From Bacillus paramycoides (GTDB lineage Bacteria > Bacillota > Bacilli > Bacillales > Bacillaceae_G), in NCBI RefSeq assembly GCF_001884235.1, contig NZ_MAOI01000079.1, positions 124,001 through 188,000 on the forward strand: a DNA stretch of 64,000 bases, given 5' to 3'. A program made the translations under genes and the position numbers. How positions within the stretch are numbered: position 1 is the stretch's first letter; each line of letters starts with the position of its first letter. Below, one piece after another: positions 28,291 through 39,600 of this stretch. The notes under the pieces are model-generated. The model was not told the DNA's origin, made no database searches, and saw nothing but the letters and a program-made list of their open reading frames with translations.

Positions 28291-28402
28291 AATGAATATA
28301 TAAATAATCCTAATTAAATGATTTACATAGCGCTCTCACATAACTAGATCGTAGAAGTTATGATAGTGAAAAAGAATTGGGATCTCTTTTCACTATAAAA
28401 CA

Positions 28403-28430
28403 GCCCCTTAGATAAACAAATCTAAAGGGC
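28403..28430 (+). terminator. hairpin, possible terminator
   Basis: GCCCCTTAGAT pairs imperfectly with ATCTAAAGGGC. No T tract follows directly, so this is a weak candidate. Confidence 0.4.
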
Positions 28431-28477
28431 ACAACATAGCGTCTTTTTTATAAACACCGTGACTTTATGTAAAAGTG

Positions 28478-28514
28478 ACATCCACTCTTTTTATTTGAGG
28501 AGTGGATGTTTTTA
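28478..28514 (+). terminator. terminator-like hairpin before the deaminase gene end
   Basis: ACATCCACTC pairs with GAGTGGATGT around an A/T-rich loop and is followed by TTTTTAT. Confidence 0.7.
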
Positions 28515-28563
28515 TATTCTGTGGTGTTCTCTCTTAGAAAACACATTCTGTTACATATAAAAT

Positions 28564-29025
28564 TTATTTATTCTTTTCTTTCCAAAGTGCAAAAGGATTC
28601 TTTTCGTGATGATTTTTATCGAGTTTTAATAATTTTATGTCGCGTTGTTCCTTTGGAAGAGCTATTTGCTGATAAACGTATTTTGTTCCTAATCCAATTT
28701 CTTCTTCCTCTTGTGCAGTATAAGAATAATAAACATGTTGAAGATTCGCCCAGTAAATGGCACTTAAACACATCGGGCAGGGCTCTCCACTTGCATATAG
28801 TATGCAGTCGGAAAGATCAGATGTACCAAGAATGCGACAAGCCTGACGGATAGCTAGAAGTTCAGCATGCGCAGTGGGATCATGTGTTTTAAGAACATCA
28901 TTTACTCCCTTCGCAACAATCTCACCATCTTTAACAAGCACTGCACCAAATGGTTTTCCTTTTTTGTTTTTGGTATTTTCGTAAGCTAAATCAATTGCCA
29001 ATTTCATGAATTTTTCGTGATTCAT
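28564..29025 (-). CDS. nucleoside/guanine deaminase (GuaD-like, CDA fold)
   Basis: 153 residues. Zinc site H53-A-E55 (TAHAELLAIRQA) and C83-P-M-C86 (GEPCPMCLSAIYWA) of the cytidine-deaminase fold. The whole sequence, starting MNHEKF and including PFGAVLVKDG and the AIYWA helix, follows B. subtilis GuaD, which turns guanine into xanthine. Its partner, 28 bases upstream on the same strand, is a purine/uracil-type permease, which supports a purine salvage role. Other substrates of the fold cannot be ruled out. Confidence 0.85.
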   Translation of the reverse strand: MNHEKFMKLAIDLAYENTKNKKGKPFGAVLVKDGEIVAKGVNDVLKTHDPTAHAELLAIRQACRILGTSDLSDCILYASGEPCPMCLSAIYWANLQHVYYSYTAQEEEEIGLGTKYVYQQIALPKEQRDIKLLKLDKNHHEKNPFALWKEKNK

Positions 29026-29053
29026 TAAAAAACACCCCTTTAAAAATTAAATT

Positions 29054-30361
29054 TTAAATATGATTTTTTTCACTCATGTTTTTTGTTTTCCATAGTTGTT
29101 CTAGCACAATTACGATGATTGTCCCAACAATGAGACCATTGCTTAAAATATATTGAAAAATAGTAGGCAGACCATTAAATATTGCTTTAGGCAGAAACAT
29201 TAATCCAATACCGATTAGCAATGTGATTCCTAATATAGTTAGCCGACGTTGATCTAATTCGTCTTTCAAAAGGGATTGAAACGAGATCCCAATCATTTGG
29301 ACAAAGGATGCTAAACTTGCGGCACAAGCGACAGGGCCAGGAAGCGTAGCTAAGAAGTCGACGACTGACGGAACAACGGCTATACCTGCTAAGGCTAAAC
29401 TTGCTACTAGGAAAGGCATTATTCGTTTTTGCTCGGTTAATCGGATAAAACCCGCCGATACTGGCAATGGTACAATTCCAATTGTCGAAAAAAGAGCTGA
29501 TATAACATGTGTAATACCGCCTGCCCAACTGGCGCGATTAATGATTTGTTTTTCGGATTCTCCTGATTCTGGAACCACTTGTTTAACAGCCGTAACGGCC
29601 GCTATCGTATTAGAGACTAAAATAAACGTAAATATAATTGAGGTTATAACCATTCCAGCATTTAACTGCGGAGTCCCCCAAGCAAAAATGTCTGGTAATT
29701 TAATAAAGGAATCTGGTGTGGAAATCGTGTTGGAGCTTTTTCCTAATAAGAAATATAGTAACCATCCAAATAAAATCCCTAACAGTACGGAGTAACTTTT
29801 CATCCATCCTTTTCCTTTAATTGATAGCACTATTACTAGAACAAATACGCCAAATGAAATCGCTGCTGTTTGATAATCTAGGTTGGATTGTCCTTGTATA
29901 CCGAGCATTCCCTCTAAAAAAACACCACTAAGTTGAAGACTCAGAATCAAAAGAAAAGAACCAGTAACTAAAGGAGTAAACAAAAACAACAGCCGATTAA
30001 CCAGGCCGGTTATGCCAAGAATAACTAGTAAAAACCCTGTAACTAGCAAACCACCTTCTAAAAGTTGTAATGTTTCTTTCATGCTTTCTCCCTGCTGGGT
30101 CGCCATACCCGCTAAGATGACAAATACACTGACCCATGAACCTGCAGGTCCGTCAGCGATCGGATAGCGATGTCCGAAACATCCTTGTATAAAAGAGCTA
30201 ATGCCCACCACAAAAAAAGTTCGTTGCATCAAATTGGATATTTCCTCGATTGATAAATGAAATACGCCTCCGATTACGATTGGCAATGCAACAGAAGTGG
30301 CCAGCAGGAAAAAGAACCATTGAAAGATGCTTAATGCGCTGTAAAAACGTTGTTTCTCCAT
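29054..30361 (-). CDS. NCS2-family purine/uracil permease
   Basis: 435 residues, about 12-14 membrane segments of the NCS2 (UraA/PbuX) fold. It resembles the B. subtilis YwdJ-type branch more than the xanthine permease PbuX. The conserved region around SGESEKQIINRASWAGGITHVISALFSTIGIVPLPVSAGFI is the NCS2 motif area. Proton-coupled uptake of a nucleobase is expected; the deaminase gene beside it suggests guanine or a related base. Divergent from a LysR gene that probably controls both. Confidence 0.87.
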   Translation of the reverse strand: MEKQRFYSALSIFQWFFFLLATSVALPIVIGGVFHLSIEEISNLMQRTFFVVGISSFIQGCFGHRYPIADGPAGSWVSVFVILAGMATQQGESMKETLQLLEGGLLVTGFLLVILGITGLVNRLLFLFTPLVTGSFLLILSLQLSGVFLEGMLGIQGQSNLDYQTAAISFGVFVLVIVLSIKGKGWMKSYSVLLGILFGWLLYFLLGKSSNTISTPDSFIKLPDIFAWGTPQLNAGMVITSIIFTFILVSNTIAAVTAVKQVVPESGESEKQIINRASWAGGITHVISALFSTIGIVPLPVSAGFIRLTEQKRIMPFLVASLALAGIAVVPSVVDFLATLPGPVACAASLASFVQMIGISFQSLLKDELDQRRLTILGITLLIGIGLMFLPKAIFNGLPTIFQYILSNGLIVGTIIVIVLEQLWKTKNMSEKNHI

Positions 30362-30651
30362 ATTGTTTCACCTTCATATAAAATATTTATTTTTTCCAAG
30401 TACCAATAGAAATTAGTTCTAATTGACTTGAAAATGAAGATTTCCCGCGAGAAAAGCTTTTATTAATCTATCTAGATGCCCTAACTAACCTCTGTAAATT
30501 TTTTTGCTTAAAAGTGCATCGTTTTTTAAGGCTACTACGGGAAATTTCTTTTCATCTAAAATTATGATATCTTAGAATTTGGTATATGAAAAATATAAAA
30601 AAAATTAATTTTACTAAAGGTTTTCATATGATGAGGGGGTTTTTTCCATTT

Positions 30652-31527
30652 ATGGATATTAGACAACTGCGATATTTCATAGCAATTGTAGAAGAAAGAA
30701 AAATTTCTGCTGCTGCTGAAAGACTTCATATCTCCCAGCCGCCGCTAAGCCAGCATCTAAAAGCAATGGAAGAGGAATTAGGAACGAAATTAATAGAGAG
30801 AACTGGGAAATTTTTAGAAGTGACGGAAGCAGGAAAAGCCTTATATAAATATGCACTACAAATGACTCATTTAATGGAAGAAGCCAAAATGGAAGTAAAG
30901 GAGGTCGGAAACGGGGTAAGCGGAAGACTAACGATAGGTATCAATACTTTTTCAGTAGACGGATTACCTGAATTACTTAACCAATTTCACAAAAAATATC
31001 CTAAGGTTACATATAAAGTTCATCAAAATGAGTCATCTCATCTTTGTCAATTAGTGAGAGACAGGATTGTAGAGCTGGCGATTATACGATTACCGCTCGA
31101 GTTAGATGATTTTTCAACTATCCATCTTTATACAGAACCTTTTTACTTTATTACTTCAAATAAAAAGCACCCTTTTAATCATCAAGTTACGCTTGCTGAA
31201 ATTCAAAACTGCCCTCTAATAATACCGAGTACAGAAGGATTGGGAGTTTATTATATGATTTTAGAGGCATTTTCAAAAGCGCAACTACATCCGAATATTA
31301 TTGCCGAATGCTCTGACATCTCACTTTTATTAGAGTTAGTCGCAGGTAATTTTGGAGAAGCTATTGTACCAGAAACTGTAATTAAGCAATACAAAAACTA
31401 CAATATCCAGGCTTTCAAAATTACAGATGCAGAGCTATCTGCATCCGCGAGCTTAATATGGCTGAAGAATCATTACCTATCAAAAAACGCTCAAAACTTT
31501 ATAAAACTGTTAAGGATGAACATCTAG
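30652..31527 (+). CDS. LysR-family transcriptional regulator
   Basis: 292 residues. MDIRQLRYFIAIVEERKISAAAERLHISQPPLSQHLKAMEEELG is a full LysR helix-turn-helix; residues about 90-290 are the periplasmic-binding-like effector domain. The frame extends back to 30586, but the LysR N-terminus and the GATGAGGGGG upstream favour ATG 30652, though the spacing (about 13) is long. Placed opposite the permease/deaminase pair, so regulation of purine uptake is inferred. The 5' gap 30362-30585 would hold its sites. Confidence 0.85.
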   Translation: MDIRQLRYFIAIVEERKISAAAERLHISQPPLSQHLKAMEEELGTKLIERTGKFLEVTEAGKALYKYALQMTHLMEEAKMEVKEVGNGVSGRLTIGINTFSVDGLPELLNQFHKKYPKVTYKVHQNESSHLCQLVRDRIVELAIIRLPLELDDFSTIHLYTEPFYFITSNKKHPFNHQVTLAEIQNCPLIIPSTEGLGVYYMILEAFSKAQLHPNIIAECSDISLLLELVAGNFGEAIVPETVIKQYKNYNIQAFKITDAELSASASLIWLKNHYLSKNAQNFIKLLRMNI

Positions 31528-31567
31528 CAAAACACGGACCTACTGAGTTAATGTAAAGCTAACGAAT

Positions 31568-31858
31568 ATGAAAAATGAAGATATACCTACTGATGAAGAC
31601 AGTTATTGGGAAGCCTTTGACTTATTCGGTTCGGAATATGTATGTAGATTGTTAGGAGTGCCTTTATACGATGATGTTCCAGAAGATTTAGGATGTCCCA
31701 CTTGTTCTAAAGAGATGAAATATGTTGCTACAATTACACAAGATCTTGAAGAACGGGAACTTATTTCAGTAGTTGATTCTCGGTTTGGTGAAATGAAGAT
31801 ATATTTTTACTTATGTAAAGAGTGTTCAGTTATGAAAACTGAAATACAAGGAACATAA
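31568..31858 (+). CDS. small zinc-ribbon-like protein, possibly a fragment
   Basis: 96 residues, acidic. Two cysteine pairs, GCPTCSKEM and YLCKECSVM, are spaced like a zinc ribbon. The sequence between them (YVATITQDLEERELISVVDSRFGEMKIYFY) reads like the C-terminal part of larger cytoplasmic or immunity-type proteins that end in such a ribbon. No ribosome site precedes the ATG, and the LysR gene ends only 40 bases upstream. This may be the 3' end of a longer decayed gene. Confidence 0.6.
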   Translation: MKNEDIPTDEDSYWEAFDLFGSEYVCRLLGVPLYDDVPEDLGCPTCSKEMKYVATITQDLEERELISVVDSRFGEMKIYFYLCKECSVMKTEIQGT

Positions 31859-31861
31859 TAA

Positions 31862-31896
31862 AGTAAGACTGACATGATGAGTCAGTCTTATTTTTG
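31862..31896. terminator. terminator between zinc-ribbon gene and kinase gene
   Basis: AAGACTGAC pairs with GTCAGTCTT around ATGATGA, followed by ATTTTTG. It overlaps the end of the convergent kinase gene. Confidence 0.8.
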
Positions 31897-32391
31897 TTGC
31901 GTCACATCATTAACAATCGCATGAAATATGCCTTTTTGCGTAAAATCATCTGTAAAGACAGTTTCTCTATCAACTTCAATTGTATCGTGCGGGTTATACC
32001 ATTTACTTAATAAATCTTCTCCAAATCCAAGTCGTTTTTCTCTCGTATTATGCCGTCTAATCGTTTCTTCAAGTGATAAGTCAAAATAATATGTATAAGC
32101 GTTTCCTTCAAAATAATGTATTAATTCTTTTAACATATCACCGTACCTACGACTGTTTAGTATACCTTCTAAAATAACAAATTCGCATTTTCCTTTTCCG
32201 TACTTCGTAATCTCAAAAATTAAATCATGAGATAGATTGCCCATAGTGTCGTGGACTTTTAACATATCTCTACGCACAACATCTTGAGAGACTAATAGTG
32301 TACCTTGACCGAAATGTTCTTGCAGTTCTTTTGCGATTGTTGTCTTGCCACTTGCGGAGTTTCCTCGAAGAATGATTAATGTTGATTTCAA
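31888..32391 (-). CDS. P-loop kinase-like ATPase
   Basis: 167 residues. Walker A GNSASGKTT at 10-18, a middle acidic strand FVILEGILNSRRYGDML, and a lid-like region RRHNTREKRLGFGEDLLSKWY. This matches small AAA/uridine-kinase-like phosphotransferases of Bacillus; the substrate is unknown. The ATG is preceded by AGATGAGACTTTG. Convergent with the zinc-ribbon gene and divergent from the serS leader. Confidence 0.82.
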   Translation of the reverse strand: MKSTLIILRGNSASGKTTIAKELQEHFGQGTLLVSQDVVRRDMLKVHDTMGNLSHDLIFEITKYGKGKCEFVILEGILNSRRYGDMLKELIHYFEGNAYTYYFDLSLEETIRRHNTREKRLGFGEDLLSKWYNPHDTIEVDRETVFTDDFTQKGIFHAIVNDVTQQK

Positions 32392-32626
32392 AGTCTCATC
32401 TCCAGATTGTTTTAGTTTTTGTAAAAATATCTTTATATGGAAAATTTCTTATTTGGTTAAGTAATAGTTTATGATATTAAATTTGAGTTGAACAGTATAA
32501 GCTCTTATTGTGATTTGATTTGGGGATTTTTAAGATAAAACGAATATGTAAAATCATCGTAAAAAACCTCCAGTGTATTTGTGGTTTGATTATATGAACT
32601 CTTTATTTTAAAGATGCAATAATTCC

Positions 32627-32655
32627 TTGATAAGTAAACAGAATTATTGTAAAGT
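32627..32655 (+). promoter_or_regulatory. candidate sigma-A promoter of serS
   Basis: TTGATA at 32627-32632 and TAAAGT at 32650-32655 with a 17-base spacer. It lies about 30 bases before the T-box stem I region. Confidence 0.5.
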
Positions 32656-32684
32656 AATGATAATTAAAATTTATATTGTTTGAA

Positions 32685-32932
32685 AACGATGAAAGGAAAT
32701 AGTAACAGGTATCTTTTCTTTTAGAGAGTCGGTGGGTGGTGTGAACCGATAGAAAGAGCTTGTGAATCCGTCCTTGAGCGAAATGTGGAACACTTCAAAA
32801 TATGAAGTTAGTAATCGTTTCCGGCTAAAAGCCGTTAATATTTTAAGTGGAAGGCGTATATTTTCTGCGCTTTTAACTAGGGTGGCAACGCGGGTTAACT
32901 CTCGTCCCTTTTATAGGGACGGGAGTTTTTTG
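32685..32932 (+). promoter_or_regulatory. T-box riboswitch, serine specifier
   Basis: Stem I elements are AGAGAGTCGGTGGGTGG and TGTGAACCGATAGA. The specifier region GAATCCG gives UCC (Ser) at 32767-32769. The T-box core AGGGTGGCAACGCG is at 32879-32892. The terminator CTCTCGTCCC/GGGACGGGAG with its T tract is at 32899-32932. Uncharged tRNA-Ser binding stabilises the antiterminator and lets serS be read. Confidence 0.93.
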
Positions 32933-33015
32933 TGTTTTTTTAGTAAAATTCCCTACCTTAAAAGTTTAACGTGAACGAAGAAGATGGCATTATTCATTTA
33001 TTAAAGGAGAGATAA

Positions 33016-34293
<1,278 letters not shown>

Positions 34294-34406
34294 GTAAGAT
34301 GCTAATTTGAAGTGTAAATCTAATTATTTACAGAAGAGTCAAATCGTTGTGTATATAAAATAGTTATTAATTTTTATTAAATTAATAACAAATTATTCAC
34401 TAACAA

Positions 34407-34459
34407 TAAACAACCCAAACACTTTGAAAAATATTTTTTCGAAATGTTTGGGTTTCTTT
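34407..34459 (+). terminator. terminator after serS
   Basis: AACCCAAACA pairs with TGTTTGGGTT around a long A/T-rich loop (whose TTTGAAAAA and TTTTTTCGAAA can pair too), followed by TCTTTGG. Confidence 0.75.
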
Positions 34460-34563
34460 GGCTGAAAAATCAATTTAGTAGCTGAATTTTGCTCAAACTT
34501 TATTTGAAAGTTACATAATTTAAGAGTTTATGGAAGGTAAATACAATTAATTGTATAATCAAT

Positions 34564-34752
34564 ATGATGAATAACAAAGGGGGATTATTTGAAAGAATTG
34601 CAAACTCAAAGTTCTTTACAGAAACATTTGCTCCGTATAAAACCTCACAATTCAACTTGTATACAGCATTTTTTACCCTTACATTACTACCATACGCATT
34701 AATAGGTGCAATTAAAGATTTAACATCAAGAAAAAATATAAATGAACAATAG
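34564..34752 (+). CDS. hypothetical small membrane protein
   Basis: About 62 residues: a polar N-terminus (ERIANSKFFTETFAPYKTSQFN), one membrane segment (LYTAFFTLTLLPYALIGAI) and a basic tail DLTSRKN. The start is unsure: ATG 34564 has no ribosome site, while AAAGGGGG at 34576-34583 sits inside the frame, and TTG 34590 after it is in another frame that gives an unconvincing peptide. The GNAT gene follows nine bases later. Confidence 0.5.
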   Translation: MMNNKGGLFERIANSKFFTETFAPYKTSQFNLYTAFFTLTLLPYALIGAIKDLTSRKNINEQ

Positions 34753-34761
34753 AGGTGTCAC

Positions 34762-35319
34762 ATGCTATTTCAAGAAGGAAATTTATTTGTTAGATATGTT
34801 AACGACAAAGATGCATCTATCATCTCTAAATGGTTAACAGATCCAGAAGTTTTACAGTATTACGAAGGAAGAGATAATCCGCAATCTGTAGAAAAGGTAC
34901 TCGATCATTTTATACATAACCCAAACAGTAATGAAAAAAGATGTTTAGTAGAATTTGATGAAATGCCGATTGGTTACATACAAATGTACCCTGTTGATTC
35001 CGAATGGAAAGCTTTATATGGATATGAAGAATCACAAAATGTATGGGGCATGGACCAATTCATCGGTGAACCAGCGTATTGGGGAAAAGGAATTGGAACT
35101 GATCTCGTTCAAGCAGCAATTACATACATTATGGAGAAAATAGGTGTGGAAGCGATAGCGATGGACCCTAGAGTAAATAATGTACGTGCGATAAGCTGTT
35201 ATGAAAAATGCGGGTTTAGAAAGGTGAAAGTACTAAAAGAACATGAATTACATGAGGGGAAATTAGAAGATTGTTGGATGGTGGAATATAATAAAAATAA
35301 AGGGAGCTGTGTGAAATGA
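34762..35319 (+). CDS. GNAT acetyltransferase, AAC(6')-like
   Basis: 185 residues. VRYVNDKDASIISKWLTDPEVLQYYEGRD, GYIQMYP, GMDQFIGEPAYWGKGIGTDLVQAAITYIM and AMDPRVNNVRAISCYEKCGFRKV follow the plan of aminoglycoside 6'-N-acetyltransferases of the AAC(6')-Ie/Ib type. Whether it acts on aminoglycosides is not shown. Chromosomal homologs in Bacillus are often annotated this way without a resistance phenotype. GAGGTGTCAC precedes the ATG; its end overlaps the hydrolase gene by four bases. Confidence 0.82.
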   Translation: MLFQEGNLFVRYVNDKDASIISKWLTDPEVLQYYEGRDNPQSVEKVLDHFIHNPNSNEKRCLVEFDEMPIGYIQMYPVDSEWKALYGYEESQNVWGMDQFIGEPAYWGKGIGTDLVQAAITYIMEKIGVEAIAMDPRVNNVRAISCYEKCGFRKVKVLKEHELHEGKLEDCWMVEYNKNKGSCVK

Positions 35320-35840
35320 AAAAAGCATTAATAGTTATTGATGTACAAGCGGGTATGTATACAGCGGGAATGCCAGTACATAATGGGGAAAAGTTATTAG
35401 AAACGTTGCAAGGACTTATTCAAGAATGTCGTTCGAATAGTATTCCGGTTATTTATGTGCAACATAACGGGCCAAAAGATCATCCGTTAGAAAAGGGGAC
35501 AGATGGTTGGAAAGTACATGCGGCGATAGCTCCGCAAGAGGGTGATAGTATTGTTGAAAAGACAACACCCGATTCATTTAATAAGACGAACTTGAATGAA
35601 GTTTTACAAGAAAAAGGAATTGAACATGTTATTATTTCAGGAATGCAAACACAGTATTGTGTTGATACAACAACGCGTAGAGCGTTTAGTGAAGGATATA
35701 AAGTAACGTTAGTAAGTGATGCCCATAGCACGTTTGATACAGATGTATTACGTGCTGAAGATATTGTGAAACATCATAACGTAGTGCTTGGATCATTTGC
35801 GGATGTTATTACGTTAAAAGATTTAAAAGTAGAAGCGTAA
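35316..35840 (+). CDS. isochorismatase-family cysteine hydrolase
   Basis: 174 residues with the catalytic triad in place: D9 (ALIVIDVQAGM), K82 (VEKTTPDSF) and C115 (GMQTQYCVDTTTR). Members hydrolyse amides or ethers such as nicotinamide, ureidoacrylate or isochorismate. The loops that would tell these apart are not diagnostic by eye. Translationally coupled to the GNAT gene (ATGA overlap) with AAAGGGAGCTGTG before the ATG. Confidence 0.87.
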   Translation: MKKALIVIDVQAGMYTAGMPVHNGEKLLETLQGLIQECRSNSIPVIYVQHNGPKDHPLEKGTDGWKVHAAIAPQEGDSIVEKTTPDSFNKTNLNEVLQEKGIEHVIISGMQTQYCVDTTTRRAFSEGYKVTLVSDAHSTFDTDVLRAEDIVKHHNVVLGSFADVITLKDLKVEA

Positions 35841-35845
35841 TTACA

Positions 35846-35883
35846 GAAGTTGCTGTCTCTGAATGGGAGGCAGCTTTTTTTAT
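35846..35883 (+). terminator. terminator after isochorismatase-like gene
   Basis: AGTTGCTGTCTC pairs with GGGAGGCAGCT and is followed by seven T residues. Confidence 0.8.
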
Positions 35884-35892
35884 TGAAAGACA

Positions 35893-35957
35893 AGTTGTCG
35901 AATAATGTCGGAGAACCGATCTATCTAAAAAATCGCCGGTGTAATTTCATGTACCGA
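35893..35957 (+). repeat. dispersed intergenic repeat, copy 3
   Basis: GTCGGAGAACCGATCTATCT at 35907-35926, then AAAATCGCCGGTGTAATTTC, is a diverged copy of 15701-15748 (about 34 of 48 bases by hand alignment). Confidence 0.6.
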
Positions 35958-35971
35958 AATGATTGTACAAA

Positions 35972-36010
35972 AAAAAGGAGCACCACTTTATCAAAAAGGG
36001 AGCTCCTTCA
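35972..36010 (-). terminator. terminator of the DUF2512 gene
   Basis: AAGGAGC at 35975-35981 pairs with GCTCCTT at 36002-36008. On the minus strand the hairpin is followed by a T run (the A tract at 35968-35975). Confidence 0.7.
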
Positions 36011-36018
36011 CCAAAATG

Positions 36019-36456
36019 TTATTTCTTCTTATCTTTATCTAATATATTTTGCTCTTCAGCGAACTCTGTACCATATGCAAATCTGCGATTAATACGAATA
36101 TTATCGTTGTTATGACGCGTGCGTGAATGTGAAAAACGATGGACGATTACTTCTGATAATGTAAAGACGATAGCAGAAAGGATACTACCCCATGCAATTT
36201 GCATGTAGTTGTCTAATAATATATTACCGAAAATCCAAACGCTTAAATACGTTAGTAAAAAGTTTGTCATAATGGCAGCAGAATCGCCAATTCGATTTAA
36301 AATAATTTTATTAACAAACATATAAGAAACGATTGTGACAAATAGACTAAAAGAAATAATTTGGACGAGCGTTGCTGGGAAAAATAAAGCTAATCCGATA
36401 CTAAAAGCGATGATACACGATATAAATTTGATTACTATTACAGTAAAATCATTCAA
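36019..36456 (-). CDS. DUF2512 family membrane protein (YndM-like)
   Basis: 145 residues. Four hydrophobic segments near 7-24, 29-48, 60-79 and 85-105, then a basic and acidic cytoplasmic tail ending DILDKDKKK-like. This is the plan of the Bacillus YndM/DUF2512 family, whose role is unknown. Convergent with the isochorismatase-like gene and divergent from the SIR2 gene, from which 180 bases separate it. Confidence 0.8.
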   Translation of the reverse strand: MNDFTVIVIKFISCIIAFSIGLALFFPATLVQIISFSLFVTIVSYMFVNKIILNRIGDSAAIMTNFLLTYLSVWIFGNILLDNYMQIAWGSILSAIVFTLSEVIVHRFSHSRTRHNNDNIRINRRFAYGTEFAEEQNILDKDKKK

Positions 36457-36636
36457 TATTTACACCTCCGATTTATACATAGTTTTACAATAAATTCAGG
36501 AGTTCATACATTGTAACGGTTTAATTTATATAAAACTTTTTCATGTTTGATTTTTTGTCTAAATATTAAAAAAACAACGAAAAAATGTTATAGTAAAATG
36601 AGAGCGTATGACATTTTTAGGTAAGGGGGAATCCAA

Positions 36637-39600
36637 ATGTGGATTACTTCAGAAGTAGAAATTCCAGATGAGTTAATCGATCACCTTGAACAAGGGAAGT
36701 TAGTATTATTCGTTGGAGCAGGAGTTTCTATGAAGGGGAAATCAAACTTACCGAATTTCGATGATTTAGTTGATGAAATTTCGAAAGCTTTATATGTCGA
36801 AAAGCGTGAGATGACAGAACCCCACGATTATTATCTTGGTAAAATTGCGAAAACGAAAGATGTGCATCAAGTTGCAAGAGATCTCGTTAATATAGAAAAA
36901 TCAAAACCGAACCCATTACATTATGCCATTCCAAGGTTGTTTCCATTAGATACGGATGTTCGAATTGTAACGACAAACTTTGATCAACATTTTACGTCTG
37001 TAATTGCTGAAATGAATAGAGAGCTGAATATTTATTATGCACCTGCTTTACCGACAGGGAGAGCGTTTAAAGGATTGGCTTACATACATGGAAATATAGA
37101 ACAGGAGAAAGAAGCTTTAATTTTAACAGATGGTGATTTTGGAAGGGCTTACTTAACGGAAGGTTGGGCGAGACGATTTTTAGTGGATCTATTCTCAAAT
37201 TACACCGTTTTATTCGTTGGGTATAGTCATAATGACCCAGTAATGAAATATTTAGCAACAGGTTTACCACCGAGTACAAGGCGTTATGCTTTCGTCGCAC
37301 AAGGTGATAATACATACCATTGGGAGCATTTAGGGATAAGACCAATTGTGTATCCAAATAAAGCAAATAATCACCAATCACTTGTGAAAGCGGTGAAGCG
37401 ATGGGCGGAATTAATGGGTGATAATTATATTACAAAAAGAATGCGTATTCGTGATATTGTAACAGTTCCTCCATCAGTAGAGCAGGAGCAATTATCGTAT
37501 GTAAAACAGTCAATAAAAAAAATAGAAACAGTTCGGTACTTTGTTGAATTTGCACGTGAGTATGAATGGGTGGAATGGCTTGAAGCAGAGGGGAAACTAA
37601 GAAATTTATTTTTGCTTACGCCAAATTATGATGAAGTAGATGAGTTACTTGCGGAATGGTTAGTGGAGCAATTTCTTTTTAGCCATCAAAAAGAACTATT
37701 TCAATTGATTTTTAAAAATCATTCTAAAATATCCCCGTTATTATGGCGAACAATTTGTACTTACTTGAACGAAACGAAAGAAACGATGGACCCTTTGTTG
37801 TTTGCAAAATGGACATTGCTTGTATTAGAAACGGCAGAAAAAGATAGTAGCTCTATTGAAATGATTTCATACTTATTGCAAAAATGTTCTTTCCCTGAAC
37901 ATAAAGAAATTGGCTTGTTGTTGTTAACGTTTATTTTGGACGGAAAACTGAAATTGAAGCGTGTAAGAAAATGGGGAAATGATACGCAAGAATCGATAGA
38001 ACTTGAGGAATCGAGTCGTTTGTCGGTGCCTATTTTTTCTCATGTAGAGCGAATTTGGAAGGAGAAAATGAGACCACATATCTCTTACTATGCCGCTCCG
38101 ATTATGGTTATGGGATTAGAAAAGATACAATTATTGTCATTAAGACAAAATGCACTGAAAAAAAGAGATAGAGAAATTTCAGAGCAAGAGTTACAGCAAA
38201 ATGATTTTACATTTTTAATTCAAATTGTAAAAGAATGTCTTACATATTTATGTGAAAACAATGAGAAAAAAGCGAATTATTATATTACAGAAATGATAGA
38301 AACAGATAGTGTACTTCAAAAGCGAATTGCGATTGAAGCAATGAGTAAAAATGTATTCGTTACTGCGGATGTCAAATTAAAGTGGTTACTATATGAAGGC
38401 CTTCTTTTAGATTTCACATATAAACATGAAGTGTTTCAACTTTTAAAGATTTATTATGCTGACGCTTTAGAAGAAACAAAAGAAGAAATTATTCAAAATG
38501 TATTAGAACATCTTGCAGAAGAGAGGGCGTTTGATGCTTGTCTCGTTTTAGATTCATTATTTGCATGCGATTCGAATAGTCGATGCACGATAGAAGGATA
38601 TGAATTAATGAAACAGAAGCACCCTCATTTTTCTTCTGATCGATACAGTGTTCCAAAGAAAGAGTCTATTGAACAAAGCATTACGTGTAATGTAACAGCA
38701 GACGGATTACTACAGCTGAAAGACGATGAAATAATGAAGCAAGTTCGGCAGTTTTCTCAAGATGGTGTTTTTGAGCAACGCCATTTTTTAGAGATGTTAT
38801 CAAAAGCATGTAAATTAAATGTAGAGTGGAGTATTTCGTTTGCTTATCAACTAGTAGGCGTGCACGAAATTAGTAATGAAGTTTGGTTTGTTTGTATTAG
38901 AGAATGGCGAAATAATAGGAATTTGACGAATGAGCAAATTCAAAGGATCATTCCGTTATTACAGAAGTTTGTTAGAAATACTACTTTTCATTGGTTAATT
39001 AGTAGTTTTTTATATGAAATTAGCAATCGATTAGAAGAGCTAGAAGAGAATAGTATACGGGTTGTAAAGCGCTTTGCTTTTTCAGTATTTCCACAAGTTA
39101 TGAGAGGGGAAACGGATTTTAAAATTGGAAAACAAGAGTTTTACAATGAGTCTATACAGCATCCGGTGGGGAAGATGACTGCTGTATTACTAAAACTGTT
39201 AGCATACGATCACTTATATGATCGCAATGTGTATGAATATTTATTTTTATTTGAGGAACAGGTAAGGGTTTCTTCGGAAAGAACGAACTTTATGTTAGCT
39301 CGTTTAACAGCAGATATTACGTTTTTATACCATATTGAGAAGCAATGGTGTCGAAAATATGTATTACCTTACTTAGATTTAAAGAAAGAAAATGAGCTGA
39401 CCAAATATGCGTGGGCGGGATTATGTTATACGCAAATTAATTTACCTCTATTTACAGAAATGAAGAGATATATTAAATATGCAGTAGAGCATTTAGAGGC
39501 GCTACATCCGTATACGAGAGAAGCATTTTTAAAATGGCTTAGTTTTGTATTTATTAAATGTGTGCTGTATTGGGAGCAAAAAACAGATTGGTTGTATCCA

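Larger units (their letters stand above)
28066..28563. other. 498-base gap with hairpins
   Basis: Besides the degraded frame, it contains ATAGTGAAA (28363-28371) with its inverse TTTCACTAT (28388-28396), a GCCCCTTAGAT/ATCTAAAGGGC hairpin at 28403-28430, and a terminator-like hairpin at 28478-28514. Confidence 0.5.

Noticed and set aside
32762-32974. 70-codon open frame over the serS leader
   Set aside because: The DNA is fully explained by the serine T-box, and the peptide has no coding character.
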